A DNA stretch of 64,000 nt from Pseudoalteromonas luteoviolacea (GCF_018100925.1 NZ_JAGJEH010000005.1:248001-312000); one strand, 5' to 3'; shown: positions 1-9,595, numbered from the stretch's first letter. Translations and numbers: made by a program. The notes: generated from the sequence alone by a model not told the origin.

Positions 1-1
1 C

Positions 2-742
2 CAGTCACTTAGAACTAATTTAGATCCCATGTTAGCAAAAGAAATTGGCTTATTTATGCTAGAAAACTTTGATCAAAGTGCGCTTAAAAGGCTTTTTCAA
101 GAACATGAGGGAGCAACGTCTGCGTTCATTTATGCACTACAAAAAGCACAGACAATGCAAGCAGAGCAGATGTTGTCAGATCTGTTAATTGATAGTGATT
201 TAAGCCAGCAAGTACAGCAAAAACTAGTGATGGCGTTGGGGCGTTTTGAAAATGCGTCAGAGGTTGGTTTCGCCAGTTTACGGCATGTTGTAGAGCAGTC
301 ATCAACGCCAGCTTTATCTGATATGGCATTGTTAAGTATCGGTACTATGAGTAAATTCTCTCCTGATCAATCACGACAAGTCGCGAATTATTTGACCGAT
401 CAGTTAGCAAATCCACAACAATTGTCAACGGCAGTTTTGGCAATGGCAAATAGCAAAAACCCGCAGTTAATTGCAAAATTGCCAGTATATTTACAACATT
501 CAGATATGCAAGTGAGAAAAAGCGCAATCAAATCTTTGGCGCGGATGGCAGACTACCAAGATCAAGTCGTATCGAGTTTAGTTGCATCACCACAAGTAGG
601 TGCAATTGATGCATTTTCTCGAGTATACCAACAGGCAAACTACAAGCTGTCGACGCATAATTTAGATAGGCTTGAACACCTTTATCAATCACAATCAAAT
701 CCGGTAGTAAAAAAGCGTCTTAATTCAATTGTGAATATGTAG
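2..742 (+). CDS. C-terminal part of a HEAT-repeat-like protein (5' end outside window)
   Basis: The frame is open from the first bases of the window. Codons at 2-28 read through without a stop into an internal Met at 29, so this is most likely the 3' part of a longer gene. The roughly 245 visible residues are almost all alpha-helical, with repeated short helices (for example MQVRKSAIKSLARMAD) typical of HEAT/armadillo-like solenoids. No catalytic motif is visible. Such solenoids usually bind proteins or lipids. Some marine bacteria carry large vitellogenin-N-like secreted proteins with this kind of tail, but that link is only a guess. The exact function is unknown. Confidence 0.6.
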   Translation, partial: QSLRTNLDPMLAKEIGLFMLENFDQSALKRLFQEHEGATSAFIYALQKAQTMQAEQMLSDLLIDSDLSQQVQQKLVMALGRFENASEVGFASLRHVVEQSSTPALSDMALLSIGTMSKFSPDQSRQVANYLTDQLANPQQLSTAVLAMANSKNPQLIAKLPVYLQHSDMQVRKSAIKSLARMADYQDQVVSSLVASPQVGAIDAFSRVYQQANYKLSTHNLDRLEHLYQSQSNPVVKKRLNSIVNM

Positions 743-772
743 TTGTTTTTACGCCGTTTAGCTAATTTACAT

Positions 773-805
773 GTGAGTCTCTATTTTGGCTACAAAGAGG
801 CTCAC
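773..805 (-). terminator. Hairpin downstream of the decayed peptide gene
   Basis: GTGAGTCTCT (773-782) pairs with AGAGGCTCAC (796-805), with one G-T wobble and a 13-nt loop. It lies just beyond the end of the minus-strand remnant at 820-961 and also downstream of the plus-strand HEAT-like gene, so it could serve both. The U-tract is poor on either strand. Confidence 0.4.
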
Positions 806-819
806 TATTTAGTTTGAGG

Positions 820-961
820 TTATAATTCAGTGCACATACGCTGTGTGTCACCTGCGTAATTACAGTAATTAGGATATGCTTTGAGCTCTTTGGTCGCCGC
901 TGCGACAATGCAAGTTTGTCGTCATTTAGATTTTTGTTTTTTTGTTCAGTTTGATTCTCAT
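820..961 (-). pseudogene. Decayed small precursor-peptide-like gene (two frameshifts)
   Basis: On the minus strand a good Shine-Dalgarno (AAGGA, 8-nt spacing) precedes an ATG at 961 that encodes MRIKLNKKTKI and then a stop. Coding-like sequence continues in the other two frames. First comes KNLNDDKLALSQ (net -1 shift), then AATKELKAYPNYCNYAG and DTQRMCTEL ending in a stop at 820-822 (a second -1 shift). Joined together this gives a peptide of about 48 residues with a Lys/Asn-rich leader and a Cys-containing core. That is the general shape of the small natural-product-precursor-like peptides of Pseudoalteromonas and Bacteroidetes. As read, the gene cannot produce the full peptide. The reconstruction is my inference; sequencing error is an alternative. 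Confidence 0.4.
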
Positions 962-1252
962 AAGTATTTTCCTTAGAAGTTAGTATTTACTTGTTATCAC
1001 TCCCAAAACTAAAGTCAGTTTATGGGCGAGATCACGCAATAATAATTTGGCTGCTTTATGACATTCAAGGTGATAGTGATGCCATGTGTATGGATCGTGT
1101 TTTATTGCATCGATCCAAGTTAGGGGGCGTCAGTGACATGATTTTTGCAAAATGCTTAAAGAATACGCTTGAATTTAACTTTGATATAACATAAATTTCA
1201 AAAGTCTTTTATTAAAAAAGCACAATAATTACAATTAAAGGATTTTAAATTT

Positions 1253-2884
1253 ATGACATCATGTAAAGTAATCAAAACCATACTCCCTGTATGCGCACTT
1301 GTACTCGCTTCAAACGTGCAGGCCAGCTCACTTGAAAGCGCTGTGCAAAAAACAGATATAGCGCATGCTGTGTCTTATCAAGCTAATTTAGGTTTGCACA
1401 GTATGTCTCGCGCAGACAGTAATGAATTTGAACACATCATCCACCATCCAAACGCCAACTTTATTAAAATCAATTTTACCAAGTTTGCTTTACCAAAAGG
1501 CGCTTACCTAGAAGTGAGTGATCTTAAAGGTGGTGAGGTTTATCGTTATGACCATAATGACAGCGATGTCTCTTCTTCAATGTCAGTATCAGCTGATGCT
1601 GTTAAGCTTAAGTTAGTAATTACTGACAAAAGTGCGTGGAACAATGATCACGGTATTGAAATAGCAGACTTTTTTGCCGGTTACTCGGATACAGAGCTCG
1701 CTGCAAATGAAATCATGTCAGAGATGGATATTGTACAACCGAACTCGACTTGCGGTATTAATGAGCGCAGGGATGTGGCGTGTTGGCAGAGTTCTCACCC
1801 AGTAGAATATGAGCGCAGTCGTCCTGTGGCGCGTCTTCTGATTGGTGGCCGCAGTTTGTGTACTGCTTGGCGTGTAGGCGCGAGCAACCACATGTTCACA
1901 AATAACCACTGTTTCGACTCTGCGGCAGATGCAAAAAACGTAGAAGTATGGTTTAACTATCAGCGTTCAGCTTGCGGCACAGGTGATACAAACGGCACTG
2001 TTAAAGTAATGGGTGATCAGCTACTCGCGACTGACTATAAGTTAGACTATACACTTTTTACTGTAAAAGATTTCGATAAAATTCAGCAGTTTGGCCACTT
2101 TGGTTTGGATGTTACTTCTCAGTTGAAAGGACAGCGCATTTTTATCCCTCAACACGGCAGTGGTAACCCTAAAGAGTTAGCGATTGAGAGTGATCAAAAT
2201 GCTGGTGGTTACTGCCAAATTGATCAAACTGTGACAGCAGGTCGTGGTTCAGATACAGATATGGGCTATAAATGTGACACCATTGGCGGCTCATCTGGTT
2301 CTCCTGTTGTGTCAGCAGAACATAACAATGTTATTGCATTGCACCACTATGGCAACAGTACTCAATGCACAAGCAAACTAAATCGCGGTACTCGAATTGA
2401 ATTGATCTGGCCTGAAGTTGCATCACACTTCGGTGGCGTAGTGCCTAAAGGCGACAATGGCCCAGTTGATAATACACCGCCAGTTGCAAACTTCTCTTTC
2501 ACCAAAAATGCGTTATCTGTCACCTTTACTGATACGTCATTTGATGACAAAGGTGTGGTGAGCTACGACTGGCAGTTTGGAGATGGCACATCGAGTCAGG
2601 CTCAAAACCCGGTACATACCTACGGTGCAGCTAATACCTATACGGTTACTTTGACGGTCACTGATGCAGAAGGTGCACAATCTACTAAGTCTGAGCAGAT
2701 CTCAGTTTCAGTAGGCGGCGGTTGCACAGTTGATGCATGGCAAAGCAGCAAGACTTATTTAAAAGGCGATCAGGCATCGCAAAATGGCAGCATTTATGAA
2801 GCGCAGTGGTGGACACAAGGTGCTTCGCCAGCTGACAATTCAGGAAAATGGGAAGTTTGGCAGTGGGTTAGAGACTGTAAATAG
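1253..2884 (+). CDS. Secreted trypsin-like serine endopeptidase with PKD and chitin-binding modules
   Basis: Residues 1-24 form a Sec signal peptide, probably cleaved after NVQA. An N-terminal pro-region of about 140 residues precedes a chymotrypsin-fold protease domain. The catalytic triad is readable: His219 in TNNHCFD, Asp265 in LDYTLF and Ser348 in GGSSGSPV. Numerous cysteines resemble the lysyl-endopeptidase/glutamyl-type secreted proteases of marine bacteria. Residues about 410-486 are a PKD domain (WQFGDGTSSQ, NTYTVTLTV), and the last 50 residues are a CBM5/12-type chitin-binding module rich in Trp (YLKGDQ, YEAQWWTQG). The enzyme is likely exported to degrade protein on chitinous or particulate surfaces. 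ATG 1253 follows an AAGGA motif. A strong terminator follows immediately. Confidence 0.88.
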   Translation: MTSCKVIKTILPVCALVLASNVQASSLESAVQKTDIAHAVSYQANLGLHSMSRADSNEFEHIIHHPNANFIKINFTKFALPKGAYLEVSDLKGGEVYRYDHNDSDVSSSMSVSADAVKLKLVITDKSAWNNDHGIEIADFFAGYSDTELAANEIMSEMDIVQPNSTCGINERRDVACWQSSHPVEYERSRPVARLLIGGRSLCTAWRVGASNHMFTNNHCFDSAADAKNVEVWFNYQRSACGTGDTNGTVKVMGDQLLATDYKLDYTLFTVKDFDKIQQFGHFGLDVTSQLKGQRIFIPQHGSGNPKELAIESDQNAGGYCQIDQTVTAGRGSDTDMGYKCDTIGGSSGSPVVSAEHNNVIALHHYGNSTQCTSKLNRGTRIELIWPEVASHFGGVVPKGDNGPVDNTPPVANFSFTKNALSVTFTDTSFDDKGVVSYDWQFGDGTSSQAQNPVHTYGAANTYTVTLTVTDAEGAQSTKSEQISVSVGGGCTVDAWQSSKTYLKGDQASQNGSIYEAQWWTQGASPADNSGKWEVWQWVRDCK

Positions 2885-2908
2885 GCTTGTTTATGATTCT
2901 TGGTAGAT

Positions 2909-2941
2909 AAAACGCTCATTGCATAGCAATGAGCGTTTTTG
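2909..2941. terminator. Strong bidirectional terminator
   Basis: A perfect 14-bp stem (2909-2922 with 2926-2939) has a 3-nt ATA loop and is flanked by an A-run on the left and a T-run on the right. It lies between the serine protease (+) and the GNAT gene (-) and can terminate both convergent transcripts. Confidence 0.9.
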
Positions 2942-2967
2942 TTGTCTGAGTGTGGAGATTATGACTT

Positions 2968-3957
2968 TTAAACCGAAATGAAGTGCTCAATGGGCAATGT
3001 GATTTCTGTTCTCAGTAAATGTCGGTTTTTTTTGGCATTTTGCAGTGATGCGCCATTGCCACCGTATATGTAGCCGCAAAAAAAGTCATACTTTTGCTTT
3101 AATCTATTTAAAGTTGCGGCTTGAATTTTAACAGCCAACCCTTGGCCTCGAAAAGCTTTAGCAATAATAAAGTCACTGACTAAAACGCCGTTATACCCAA
3201 GTTCAGTGCAAGGCTCTAACATAATGATGCCAATTTTTTGTGCTGGTTGGTGATGTGATTCTGCGACAAAAAGAAGTTGGCGTTTCAATGCCTCTTCAAA
3301 GGTTTCTTTATCTTCGATTTCGACACGCTCCTTCAGCTCAGATGTTTCTTTGTGGAAGAGATCATATTCTGTTTTATACCAGTGCCAGTCTGTTTCCATA
3401 TCTAGTGGACGCAGCGTTACATCATCCGCTGCTGCCAAGGGTATATGATCGATTTCAGCACCCCAAAAACAATCTTCTAAATGCGCACCACTTAACGATA
3501 ACAGGCTATCAAAGTGCTGGCTGTTGGGTTTGGACCAAACAGACAATAACTCTGGTTGACACCAGGTGAAAAACGCCAGTATCTCGGGTAAATAAATTTT
3601 TAAGTCGGCATATTCTGTTCGAGATTCACCAATTATTTCAATAATGGTTTGGTCAATGTGGTTGCGGTATATACTGGCTAACCAAATCTCCCCACTGGGC
3701 AAATACACGATTTGATCGTGCAGCTGTTCATCGGGGACACTGTCAGGAATTTGTCTACGGGAGCGAACTTCATCAAAACCGTCTTGATAATCATCACTTC
3801 GAGCTCGGATATCTTCGCGCTCAGCAGTCATGGCAAGAGCCGAGTTTAATTTGCGTAGTGGCGAGGTGTCATAGGTATTAATCAACCCTTTGGTAATTCG
3901 CTCAAGCTCTTGATGGGTCGCCTTGTTTAATGACTTAAAGGTGAGTTTTTTATCCAT
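2968..3957 (-). CDS. GNAT-family N-acetyltransferase-like protein
   Basis: This 329-residue cytosolic protein carries a GNAT-type acetyl-CoA binding region in its C-terminal third. VSDFIIAKAFRGQGLAVKI (about residues 260-278) is a strand followed by the RGQGLAV pyrophosphate-binding turn of motif A, and NGASLQNAKK resembles the later motif B region. The N-terminal 180 residues match no domain I recognise and make the protein about twice the length of a minimal GNAT. The acceptor substrate is unknown. The gene stands alone, convergent with the serine protease and divergent from the histidine kinase at 4177. The ATG at 3957 gives a plausible hydrophilic N-terminus. Confidence 0.65.
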   Translation of the reverse strand: MDKKLTFKSLNKATHQELERITKGLINTYDTSPLRKLNSALAMTAEREDIRARSDDYQDGFDEVRSRRQIPDSVPDEQLHDQIVYLPSGEIWLASIYRNHIDQTIIEIIGESRTEYADLKIYLPEILAFFTWCQPELLSVWSKPNSQHFDSLLSLSGAHLEDCFWGAEIDHIPLAAADDVTLRPLDMETDWHWYKTEYDLFHKETSELKERVEIEDKETFEEALKRQLLFVAESHHQPAQKIGIIMLEPCTELGYNGVLVSDFIIAKAFRGQGLAVKIQAATLNRLKQKYDFFCGYIYGGNGASLQNAKKNRHLLRTEITLPIEHFISV

Positions 3958-4176
3958 ATTAAAAATTCAGCCGGGAAATAGGCTGTACTCCATTTTAAAT
4001 TTCAACACTATCTATATGGGTCGAGTGTACAGCTTTTCAATTGTATGTTCCCAATAAGTTTACATTGAACAGTTTTTCTACAACCAGCTAAACTTACTCG
4101 AATGATGTCGTTGCACCAAGTGCGCTGCGTTTCAAAATACGTATCGTGATGGTGCCACAGATATGGAACATAGGTT

Positions 4177-6993
4177 TTGACTATACGCGAACTAACCTTG
4201 AAGCATAGAATGTTTATATTTTGTATTGCTTTACTTGTTTTTAGCAGTATCTGTATGGCGTCTACTGCGTTAAAAAATCAACATTTGATCAGCAAAATAG
4301 AGAGCAGCAGTGGTTCAGACAAGGTGGAATTGATAATCGACTATGTGTCCAAAAACTTTCACTATAAAACCAAAGATGCCATTAAATACGCCGAAAAAGG
4401 ACGTGCATTGCTAAGTTCAGTGCCAAATAGTGATCAGTCGGCTAGATTACTCAGCTACTTTTCTCGGGCGTATATTTCCTATGGTGATTTGGCGCAAGCT
4501 CATGTTCTAGCACTTGAAGCACAAGGCTATGCAAAACGCAGTGGTATCAAGGAAAATGAACTCAGGGTGCAGCTGGTGCTTGCAGATATTGCGATCAGGC
4601 AGCGAAAGTATGATCTCGCAAATGCACGGTTGATAGATATTATCGAGCAAGCGACTAATGATAAATACGAGCGCTTTTTAGCCAACGCAAAAAGGCTTTT
4701 AGGACGTTTATACAGTAAAACTCAAGACTACGAGGCTGCACTTGGTAGTTATTTACAAAGCTTAAGTTTATATCGCAAGTTGAACAAACCTGTTTACATC
4801 GCTTCAAGCCATCAAAGTCTTGCCTCGATTTACCGAAAAATGAATTTATATGAAAAGGTCTTGTTTCATCAAAATAGAGCTATTCAGATATCACTCACGT
4901 TAGATCACCCCAATCAACAAGCCGTTTTTTATAGCAATATGGGTACATATTTAGATGAAGTCGGTAAGTTTGATAGAGCCATTGAAATGCACTTGAAGTC
5001 TCTGTCTATCAAGTCTCAGCTTGGATATAAAATGGGCATGATCCATAGTCTCAACCGGTTGGGTAGTGTGTATCGAGAAGCGGGCGACTATGAAAACTCA
5101 GAAGATGTACTAAAACAAGCAATAGCCCTCAAAGCTGAAGTTAACCGCCCTGATCCGAATATTTCAACTTTTCTCGACCTAGGGCGTTTATACATTGAAA
5201 CTGGCCAGTTGGTTATGGCCGAAGACTATCTGAATAAAAGTATTCCTTTGTATCACGGTTCTCCTTGGGAAGATAGGCTTGCTGAAATCCATCAAGCTTT
5301 AGGCCAGCTTTACCTTAAACAAAATAAACCCGAAAAAGCCATTGATGCGTATATGGTTGCAATTAAAATCGCGCGGGAGCATCAAAGGGACGCATTACTA
5401 ATGGATTGCCAGCTTGAAGTTGCAGATATATTCAAAGCACAGGGCGAATTTCAACAAGCATTGTCTTATATGCAAGCTTATTTGGCACTTCAAAATTCTT
5501 GGAATGAAAAAAATAGCCAATATCGGATCAGCGCCTTGGCAATCGAGTTTGGTGTTGATGAAAAAGAGCGGGAAATTGCCAGTCTAGTGCAACAAAATCG
5601 GATAAAAGATCTTGAAATAGATAAGCAATCTGTACAGCAAGTGATGATATTGATCGCCATGCTATTTATATTCAGCTTTTTATCTTTTACATATTTCTGG
5701 CGCAATAAAAGCAAGCAGCTGAGCGTTGAGCAAGCTGCACTTAGACAAGTAAGCAAAGTCAAAGATCGTCTCAAGCATGCGCTTTGGGGAAGTGGAGATG
5801 AGCTGTGGGATTGGGATTTAGACACAGGCTTGATTGTCCGCGACAATAGAATGCATAACCTTTGCTTGCCCTGTGAACAGATTGGCTCAGACCTAAACGC
5901 ATTAGAGTCATCAGTTCATCCAGATGACTATGCTGATTTGCATGCAAGGTTTCATTGCCATCTAGCAGGAGACAGTGAATTTTATGAAGTGAGTTATCGT
6001 GTAAAGACCAAAGGTGGCGGATGGATGTGGGTATTGGATCGCGGCAAAGTTACTGAGCGCAGCGCTGATGGAACGCCATTGCGAGTGAGTGGCACGATTA
6101 AGGATATTTCTAACATTAAAGCATCTGAATTGGCTTTAGCAGAACTAAACGCAACACTTGAGAAGCGAGTTGAAGAGCGCACCGTCAGTTTGAAGCAGTC
6201 ACGGGATGAATTGGCGCAGATTTTAGATGAACTTACCTCGACACAGGCGAATTTGGTAGAAGCGCAAAAAATGGCCTCGCTTGGGCGTTTGGTTGCGGGG
6301 GTTTCACATGAATTGAATACACCACTTGGCACGACGGTGACGGCAAGTTCAATTTTATTAAAAGAGTTATACGAATTTAAAGCTAAACTTGAGAACAGCA
6401 AACTCACTCTGAGTGATACCAACGCATTTCTTGAAGTGTCGCTATCGAGTATCGAGCTAATAGACAGCAACACAGAGCGCGCAGCGCAATTGATCAAGCG
6501 ATTCAAACAAGCTTCGGCACAGGAGTACGTTGGTAACGAAACGACCATAGATCTCAAAGCGTCTATTGAAGGTATTACTGCATTTCATGGTAAAGGGAGT
6601 GGTGTGGTGGTAGAAATTGACTGCCCAAAAAACCTTCAAATACAATGTGATTCGCAAGCATTGGCAAAAATCTTAGAGGATTTATATCTAAATGCATCAC
6701 TGCATGGGTTTGAAGGAAAAGCGGGTCATATTCTGATTACGGTAAAGTTAAAAGATGGGCATGTAAACATGTTATTTGCAGACGATGGGAGAGGCATTAA
6801 AGAGCAAGCCGTAGCGCATATGTTTGAACCTTTTTATACTACAGCCCGACATCAGGGCAAGGTCGGTCTGGGTCTATATATGGTATTTAACTTGGTGACT
6901 TATGTATTGCAGGGCAGCATTCGTTATTTACCAGGCACGCACAAGGGGGCATGTTTCGAGATCACCTTTCCGGCGGTTCAGCAGCGTACATAA
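4177..6993 (+). CDS. TPR-PAS sensor histidine kinase
   Basis: A signal peptide or N-terminal membrane segment (about residues 11-29) is followed by roughly 400 residues of tetratricopeptide repeats (for example AVFYSNMGTYLDEVGKFDRAI) predicted to lie in the periplasm. A transmembrane helix follows at about 489-509 (VMILIAMLFIFSFLSFTYF). The cytosolic part has a PAS domain (WDWDLDTG, then VSYRVKTKGGGWMWVLDRG), a coiled coil, a dimerisation/phosphoacceptor domain with His711 in GVSHELNTPLG, and an ATPase domain (Asn839 in YLNASLHG, DDGRGI, VGLGLYM at 896-902). No response regulator is adjacent. The start used is TTG 4177, preceded by GGA with 9-nt spacing; ATG 4210 is possible but would remove the charged n-region. 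The signal is unknown. Confidence 0.85.
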   Translation: MTIRELTLKHRMFIFCIALLVFSSICMASTALKNQHLISKIESSSGSDKVELIIDYVSKNFHYKTKDAIKYAEKGRALLSSVPNSDQSARLLSYFSRAYISYGDLAQAHVLALEAQGYAKRSGIKENELRVQLVLADIAIRQRKYDLANARLIDIIEQATNDKYERFLANAKRLLGRLYSKTQDYEAALGSYLQSLSLYRKLNKPVYIASSHQSLASIYRKMNLYEKVLFHQNRAIQISLTLDHPNQQAVFYSNMGTYLDEVGKFDRAIEMHLKSLSIKSQLGYKMGMIHSLNRLGSVYREAGDYENSEDVLKQAIALKAEVNRPDPNISTFLDLGRLYIETGQLVMAEDYLNKSIPLYHGSPWEDRLAEIHQALGQLYLKQNKPEKAIDAYMVAIKIAREHQRDALLMDCQLEVADIFKAQGEFQQALSYMQAYLALQNSWNEKNSQYRISALAIEFGVDEKEREIASLVQQNRIKDLEIDKQSVQQVMILIAMLFIFSFLSFTYFWRNKSKQLSVEQAALRQVSKVKDRLKHALWGSGDELWDWDLDTGLIVRDNRMHNLCLPCEQIGSDLNALESSVHPDDYADLHARFHCHLAGDSEFYEVSYRVKTKGGGWMWVLDRGKVTERSADGTPLRVSGTIKDISNIKASELALAELNATLEKRVEERTVSLKQSRDELAQILDELTSTQANLVEAQKMASLGRLVAGVSHELNTPLGTTVTASSILLKELYEFKAKLENSKLTLSDTNAFLEVSLSSIELIDSNTERAAQLIKRFKQASAQEYVGNETTIDLKASIEGITAFHGKGSGVVVEIDCPKNLQIQCDSQALAKILEDLYLNASLHGFEGKAGHILITVKLKDGHVNMLFADDGRGIKEQAVAHMFEPFYTTARHQGKVGLGLYMVFNLVTYVLQGSIRYLPGTHKGACFEITFPAVQQRT

Positions 6994-7112
6994 ATGCGAT
7001 TATAAGAACGCGTTGGTGAATGAATGATGTTAGAGTTTTATGCTTAAATATGATGTTCTGCGTACCAGAATACATGTTTTTGATATTAGAACAGTTTGAG
7101 GTTGAATATAAA

Positions 7113-7136
7113 AAGGAAGCCTTATATAGCTTCCTT
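7113..7136 (-). terminator. Terminator of the DUF4386 gene
   Basis: AAGGAAGC (7113-7120) and GCTTCCTT (7129-7136) form an 8-bp stem with an 8-nt loop. Read on the minus strand it is followed by a run of T, 18 bp beyond the stop of the DUF4386 gene. Confidence 0.8.
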
Positions 7137-7153
7137 GGAGGGCTTTATTGTTA

Positions 7154-7831
7154 TTATGAGCAGGACTTGGGTTTAGCGCTTAAATCAAAGCCTTTGAAAA
7201 TCATCCAAAGAGGGAAAATTAACTCGTATAACCCTCCTGGGATGTACATCCAAGAGCCTGAAAAACTCACACCAAAGTAATCAAAAGCAACTTTTAGTAA
7301 TAAAATCGCGTAACCTACCATACCAAGCACAGAGATGGCTCTTGGAATTAAGCGATACTGATATAAAGTGATGTTGAGTAAAAAGCCACACAAGCCTAAA
7401 GAAAACATCCCCATTAGAAAGCCAAACCAACGCTCAGATTTGAGCGCACTGCCCATCATATAAAGGTACTCGCTAGACACATCTGGATTATCGATTATTT
7501 GCTTACCCATGGCGATAAGTGTCATCAGCGTGACTGCGCCTGTAATTAAGGTTGCACCTTCTATTATGCGACCGCTGACATAGCCGATGGCGACACGCTC
7601 GCTATACTGCCTGATAGTCGGATAAATCAGAATAGACATGCCAATAACCGCTGCGCAATTTATAAATTCTAATAAGGCTGCGAATGCAAGTGATGATCTG
7701 TTTAGGGCGGCTTGCTCTAAAAAGTCTGGTTTAGTGAGCAGCTCATAGATGATGGAATCAGCATACATAAATGAGCTGGTAGAGATCAGGATAAGTAATC
7801 CGGCAAAACGTATTGCAAGTGAATTAGACAT
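7154..7831 (-). CDS. DUF4386-family integral membrane protein
   Basis: The 225-residue protein has about six hydrophobic helices and the layout of DUF4386 proteins: an N-terminal ARFAGLLIL-type helix (here IRFAGLLILI), the segment FLEFINCAAV-like (LLEFINCAAVIGMSILIYP), and the conserved GRIIEGATLI region at about residues 85-95. The family has no established biochemical function. Members are often next to regulators of stress or membrane change. Here the gene lies 148 bp downstream of the membrane-anchored AraC-type regulator on the same strand, so it may be that regulator's target or may share its transcript. Confidence 0.75.
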   Translation of the reverse strand: MSNSLAIRFAGLLILISTSSFMYADSIIYELLTKPDFLEQAALNRSSLAFAALLEFINCAAVIGMSILIYPTIRQYSERVAIGYVSGRIIEGATLITGAVTLMTLIAMGKQIIDNPDVSSEYLYMMGSALKSERWFGFLMGMFSLGLCGFLLNITLYQYRLIPRAISVLGMVGYAILLLKVAFDYFGVSFSGSWMYIPGGLYELIFPLWMIFKGFDLSAKPKSCS

Positions 7832-7979
7832 AAATAAAACCCTTTTTATTTTTTCTCGCCGGCGTGCTTTTTAAAGTTGTGTATGCCGACGGTGCGTTTA
7901 TAAGATGGTTCTATTGTTGTCGTTTATCGTCAGTAAATCGTCCGAATGGGCCCGTTCGGTCTTTTTATTCGTATATTTT

Positions 7980-9125
7980 TTAGTGAGTTACTAACGTGGC
8001 TTGCTTCCTATATAGTGATGGTGTTAAACCTGTTGCTTTTTTAAACGCAGTATTAAAAGTCGACTTTGAATTAAAACCCACTTCATATTGAATTGTGGAG
8101 ACGCGTTTATCTGTTTCTTGTAAAAGTATTTCGGCCGCTGCCACTCGATATCCATTTACGAATTGGAAGAAATTAGTTTTTAGCCTTTGCGACAAAGTTT
8201 CTGAGATATGGTTTTCACTTACGCTAATGGCTTTTGAGAGCTTGTTGAGAGACAGTTCTTCATCCATAAAGAGTTGTTGTTCACTCATAATATTTTTCAG
8301 TTCGTCTGATATTGCATCCATTTTATCTAGACTTAAAGTTGCACTTCTGGTTTGTGCAGACACGGGTTCTCCTTTATCTTCTTTAGTTAAAATAGGTTGA
8401 TTGAGTGCCAATTGCGCAAAAGCGAGTAAAACGACGGCCTCAAAAAGCGGCAGAAGCTTCAACCACGGTAGCTTCCAACCAGTTAAAGTTGGAATGTAAG
8501 AGAGTGAGTAGCAAAGCCAAACAATCCCCCACAGCATCAACATGATCCTAAACCAGTCCAGTGATCTGGATTGTATTTCTGCAAAGCGCTCCATTAATTG
8601 CTGGCGATGCTTAGCATGAACTTGCAGTGCTTTAATGAAATAAAAGGCATTGAACACCATAAATACCAGCATATTTGCGACACAGGTGTACAAGGCAACT
8701 TTAAAATGCTCTGGATTACGCGTCGCGGGATCCGCCAAAGCGAGCTTTTCTTCTGATGTGAATCCGATTGCAAATGGCAGCATCACAAGTATCGCAACCA
8801 CGGGCCCAATCATGGCCAGAGCGTAGCTTTTCTTGGAAATAGACAGACTTGGTGACATAGTTGCACAGGCATAAAAAAACAACGCGGGGCCGAGCAGGAT
8901 ACGGACTGGCATTTGCATGCCTACTAAAGCTGGGAAGTACTGATATGCTCCAGTATAAATAACGAGCTCTCCGCTAACATGTATAAGTAGCAAGAATAAA
9001 AGCGCGATGAGGTAAGTTGTTTGTGGCTGTTTGGGCTTGTTCACAGCTTGCACAAGTGCAAGTAAGATTGCGCCCCACATTCCGGAGTAGATGACGGTGT
9101 CTAAAACATCCATAATTTCCCTCAT
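7980..9125 (-). CDS. Membrane-anchored AraC-type transcriptional regulator
   Basis: Of 381 residues, the first ~235 contain about seven hydrophobic helices (for example PQTTYLIALLFLLLIHVSG, SYALAMIGPVVAILVMLPF, WFRIMLMLWGIVWLCYSL). The last ~110 form an AraC/XylS DNA-binding domain: LSLNKLSKAISVSENHISE is the first helix-turn-helix, and RVSTIQYEVGFNSKSTFNTAFKKATG is the typical second one with the TPSLYRK ending. This one-component architecture senses a signal in or across the inner membrane and binds DNA directly. The DUF4386 gene just downstream is a likely partner. ATG 9125 gives MREIMDVLD; the second Met (residue 5) is an alternative start. Confidence 0.8.
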   Translation of the reverse strand: MREIMDVLDTVIYSGMWGAILLALVQAVNKPKQPQTTYLIALLFLLLIHVSGELVIYTGAYQYFPALVGMQMPVRILLGPALFFYACATMSPSLSISKKSYALAMIGPVVAILVMLPFAIGFTSEEKLALADPATRNPEHFKVALYTCVANMLVFMVFNAFYFIKALQVHAKHRQQLMERFAEIQSRSLDWFRIMLMLWGIVWLCYSLSYIPTLTGWKLPWLKLLPLFEAVVLLAFAQLALNQPILTKEDKGEPVSAQTRSATLSLDKMDAISDELKNIMSEQQLFMDEELSLNKLSKAISVSENHISETLSQRLKTNFFQFVNGYRVAAAEILLQETDKRVSTIQYEVGFNSKSTFNTAFKKATGLTPSLYRKQATLVTH

Positions 9126-9595
9126 ACTAGATATAGTAGATTTAAACTCGCAGTATAGTATGTATGTGTAACACCCATGTAAAGATGAAGGAGTCAGGCT
9201 ATTGAATTTTAATTAATAAATTTATGAGCAGAAGGTAATGACTAGATTAATCAATTTTATTGACTGATTTTAGCGGCCTTGCCAATTGTTAGCGATAATT
9301 TAAAAAGACTAAGTGGTAGATTTATTTTTTAAGGAAGTAGGGAGCTAGTTGCTAAGTTACTGTGAGCTTCATTCGCTGCAATTAGGCTTCTACCACAGCA
9401 ACATCTTTTGAATATTCATGGCCATAATGATTTGGTGTTTAACTGAATTTACAGCGGTTTGGCGCATTTCTATCTACTATTGTAATGGATGTGTTATTTA
9501 TCAATAGTCGAAAATTGATGATAAGCGAGCGTGTATATTGATCCCGTAATCCCTATCGTCGGTATAAATTTTTAGTCCAAAATTAAGGAGTGCCA
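9126..9595. other. Intergenic region upstream of the kelch gene
   Basis: About 470 bp of AT-rich sequence between the divergent regulator (-) and kelch gene (+). ATCAAT (9500-9505) and ATTGAT (9514-9519) form a short inverted repeat that could be an operator. An AAGGAG ribosome binding site sits at 9585-9590. No gene was recognised. Confidence 0.4.

Larger units (their letters stand above)
743..1252. other. Intergenic region, 743-1252
   Basis: The left part holds the hairpin at 773-805 and the frameshifted peptide remnant at 820-961. The right part (962-1252) is presumably the promoter region of the serine protease. An open frame at 991-1194 has no ribosome binding site, starts with TTG and has no recognisable content. 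Confidence 0.5.

Noticed and set aside
991..1194. 67-codon plus-strand frame upstream of the serine protease
   Set aside because: TTG start without ribosome site, no recognisable protein content, and it lies in the protease promoter region.
7020..7280. 86-codon plus-strand frame
   Set aside because: It overlaps the well-supported DUF4386 gene and its terminator; composition is that of an antisense shadow.
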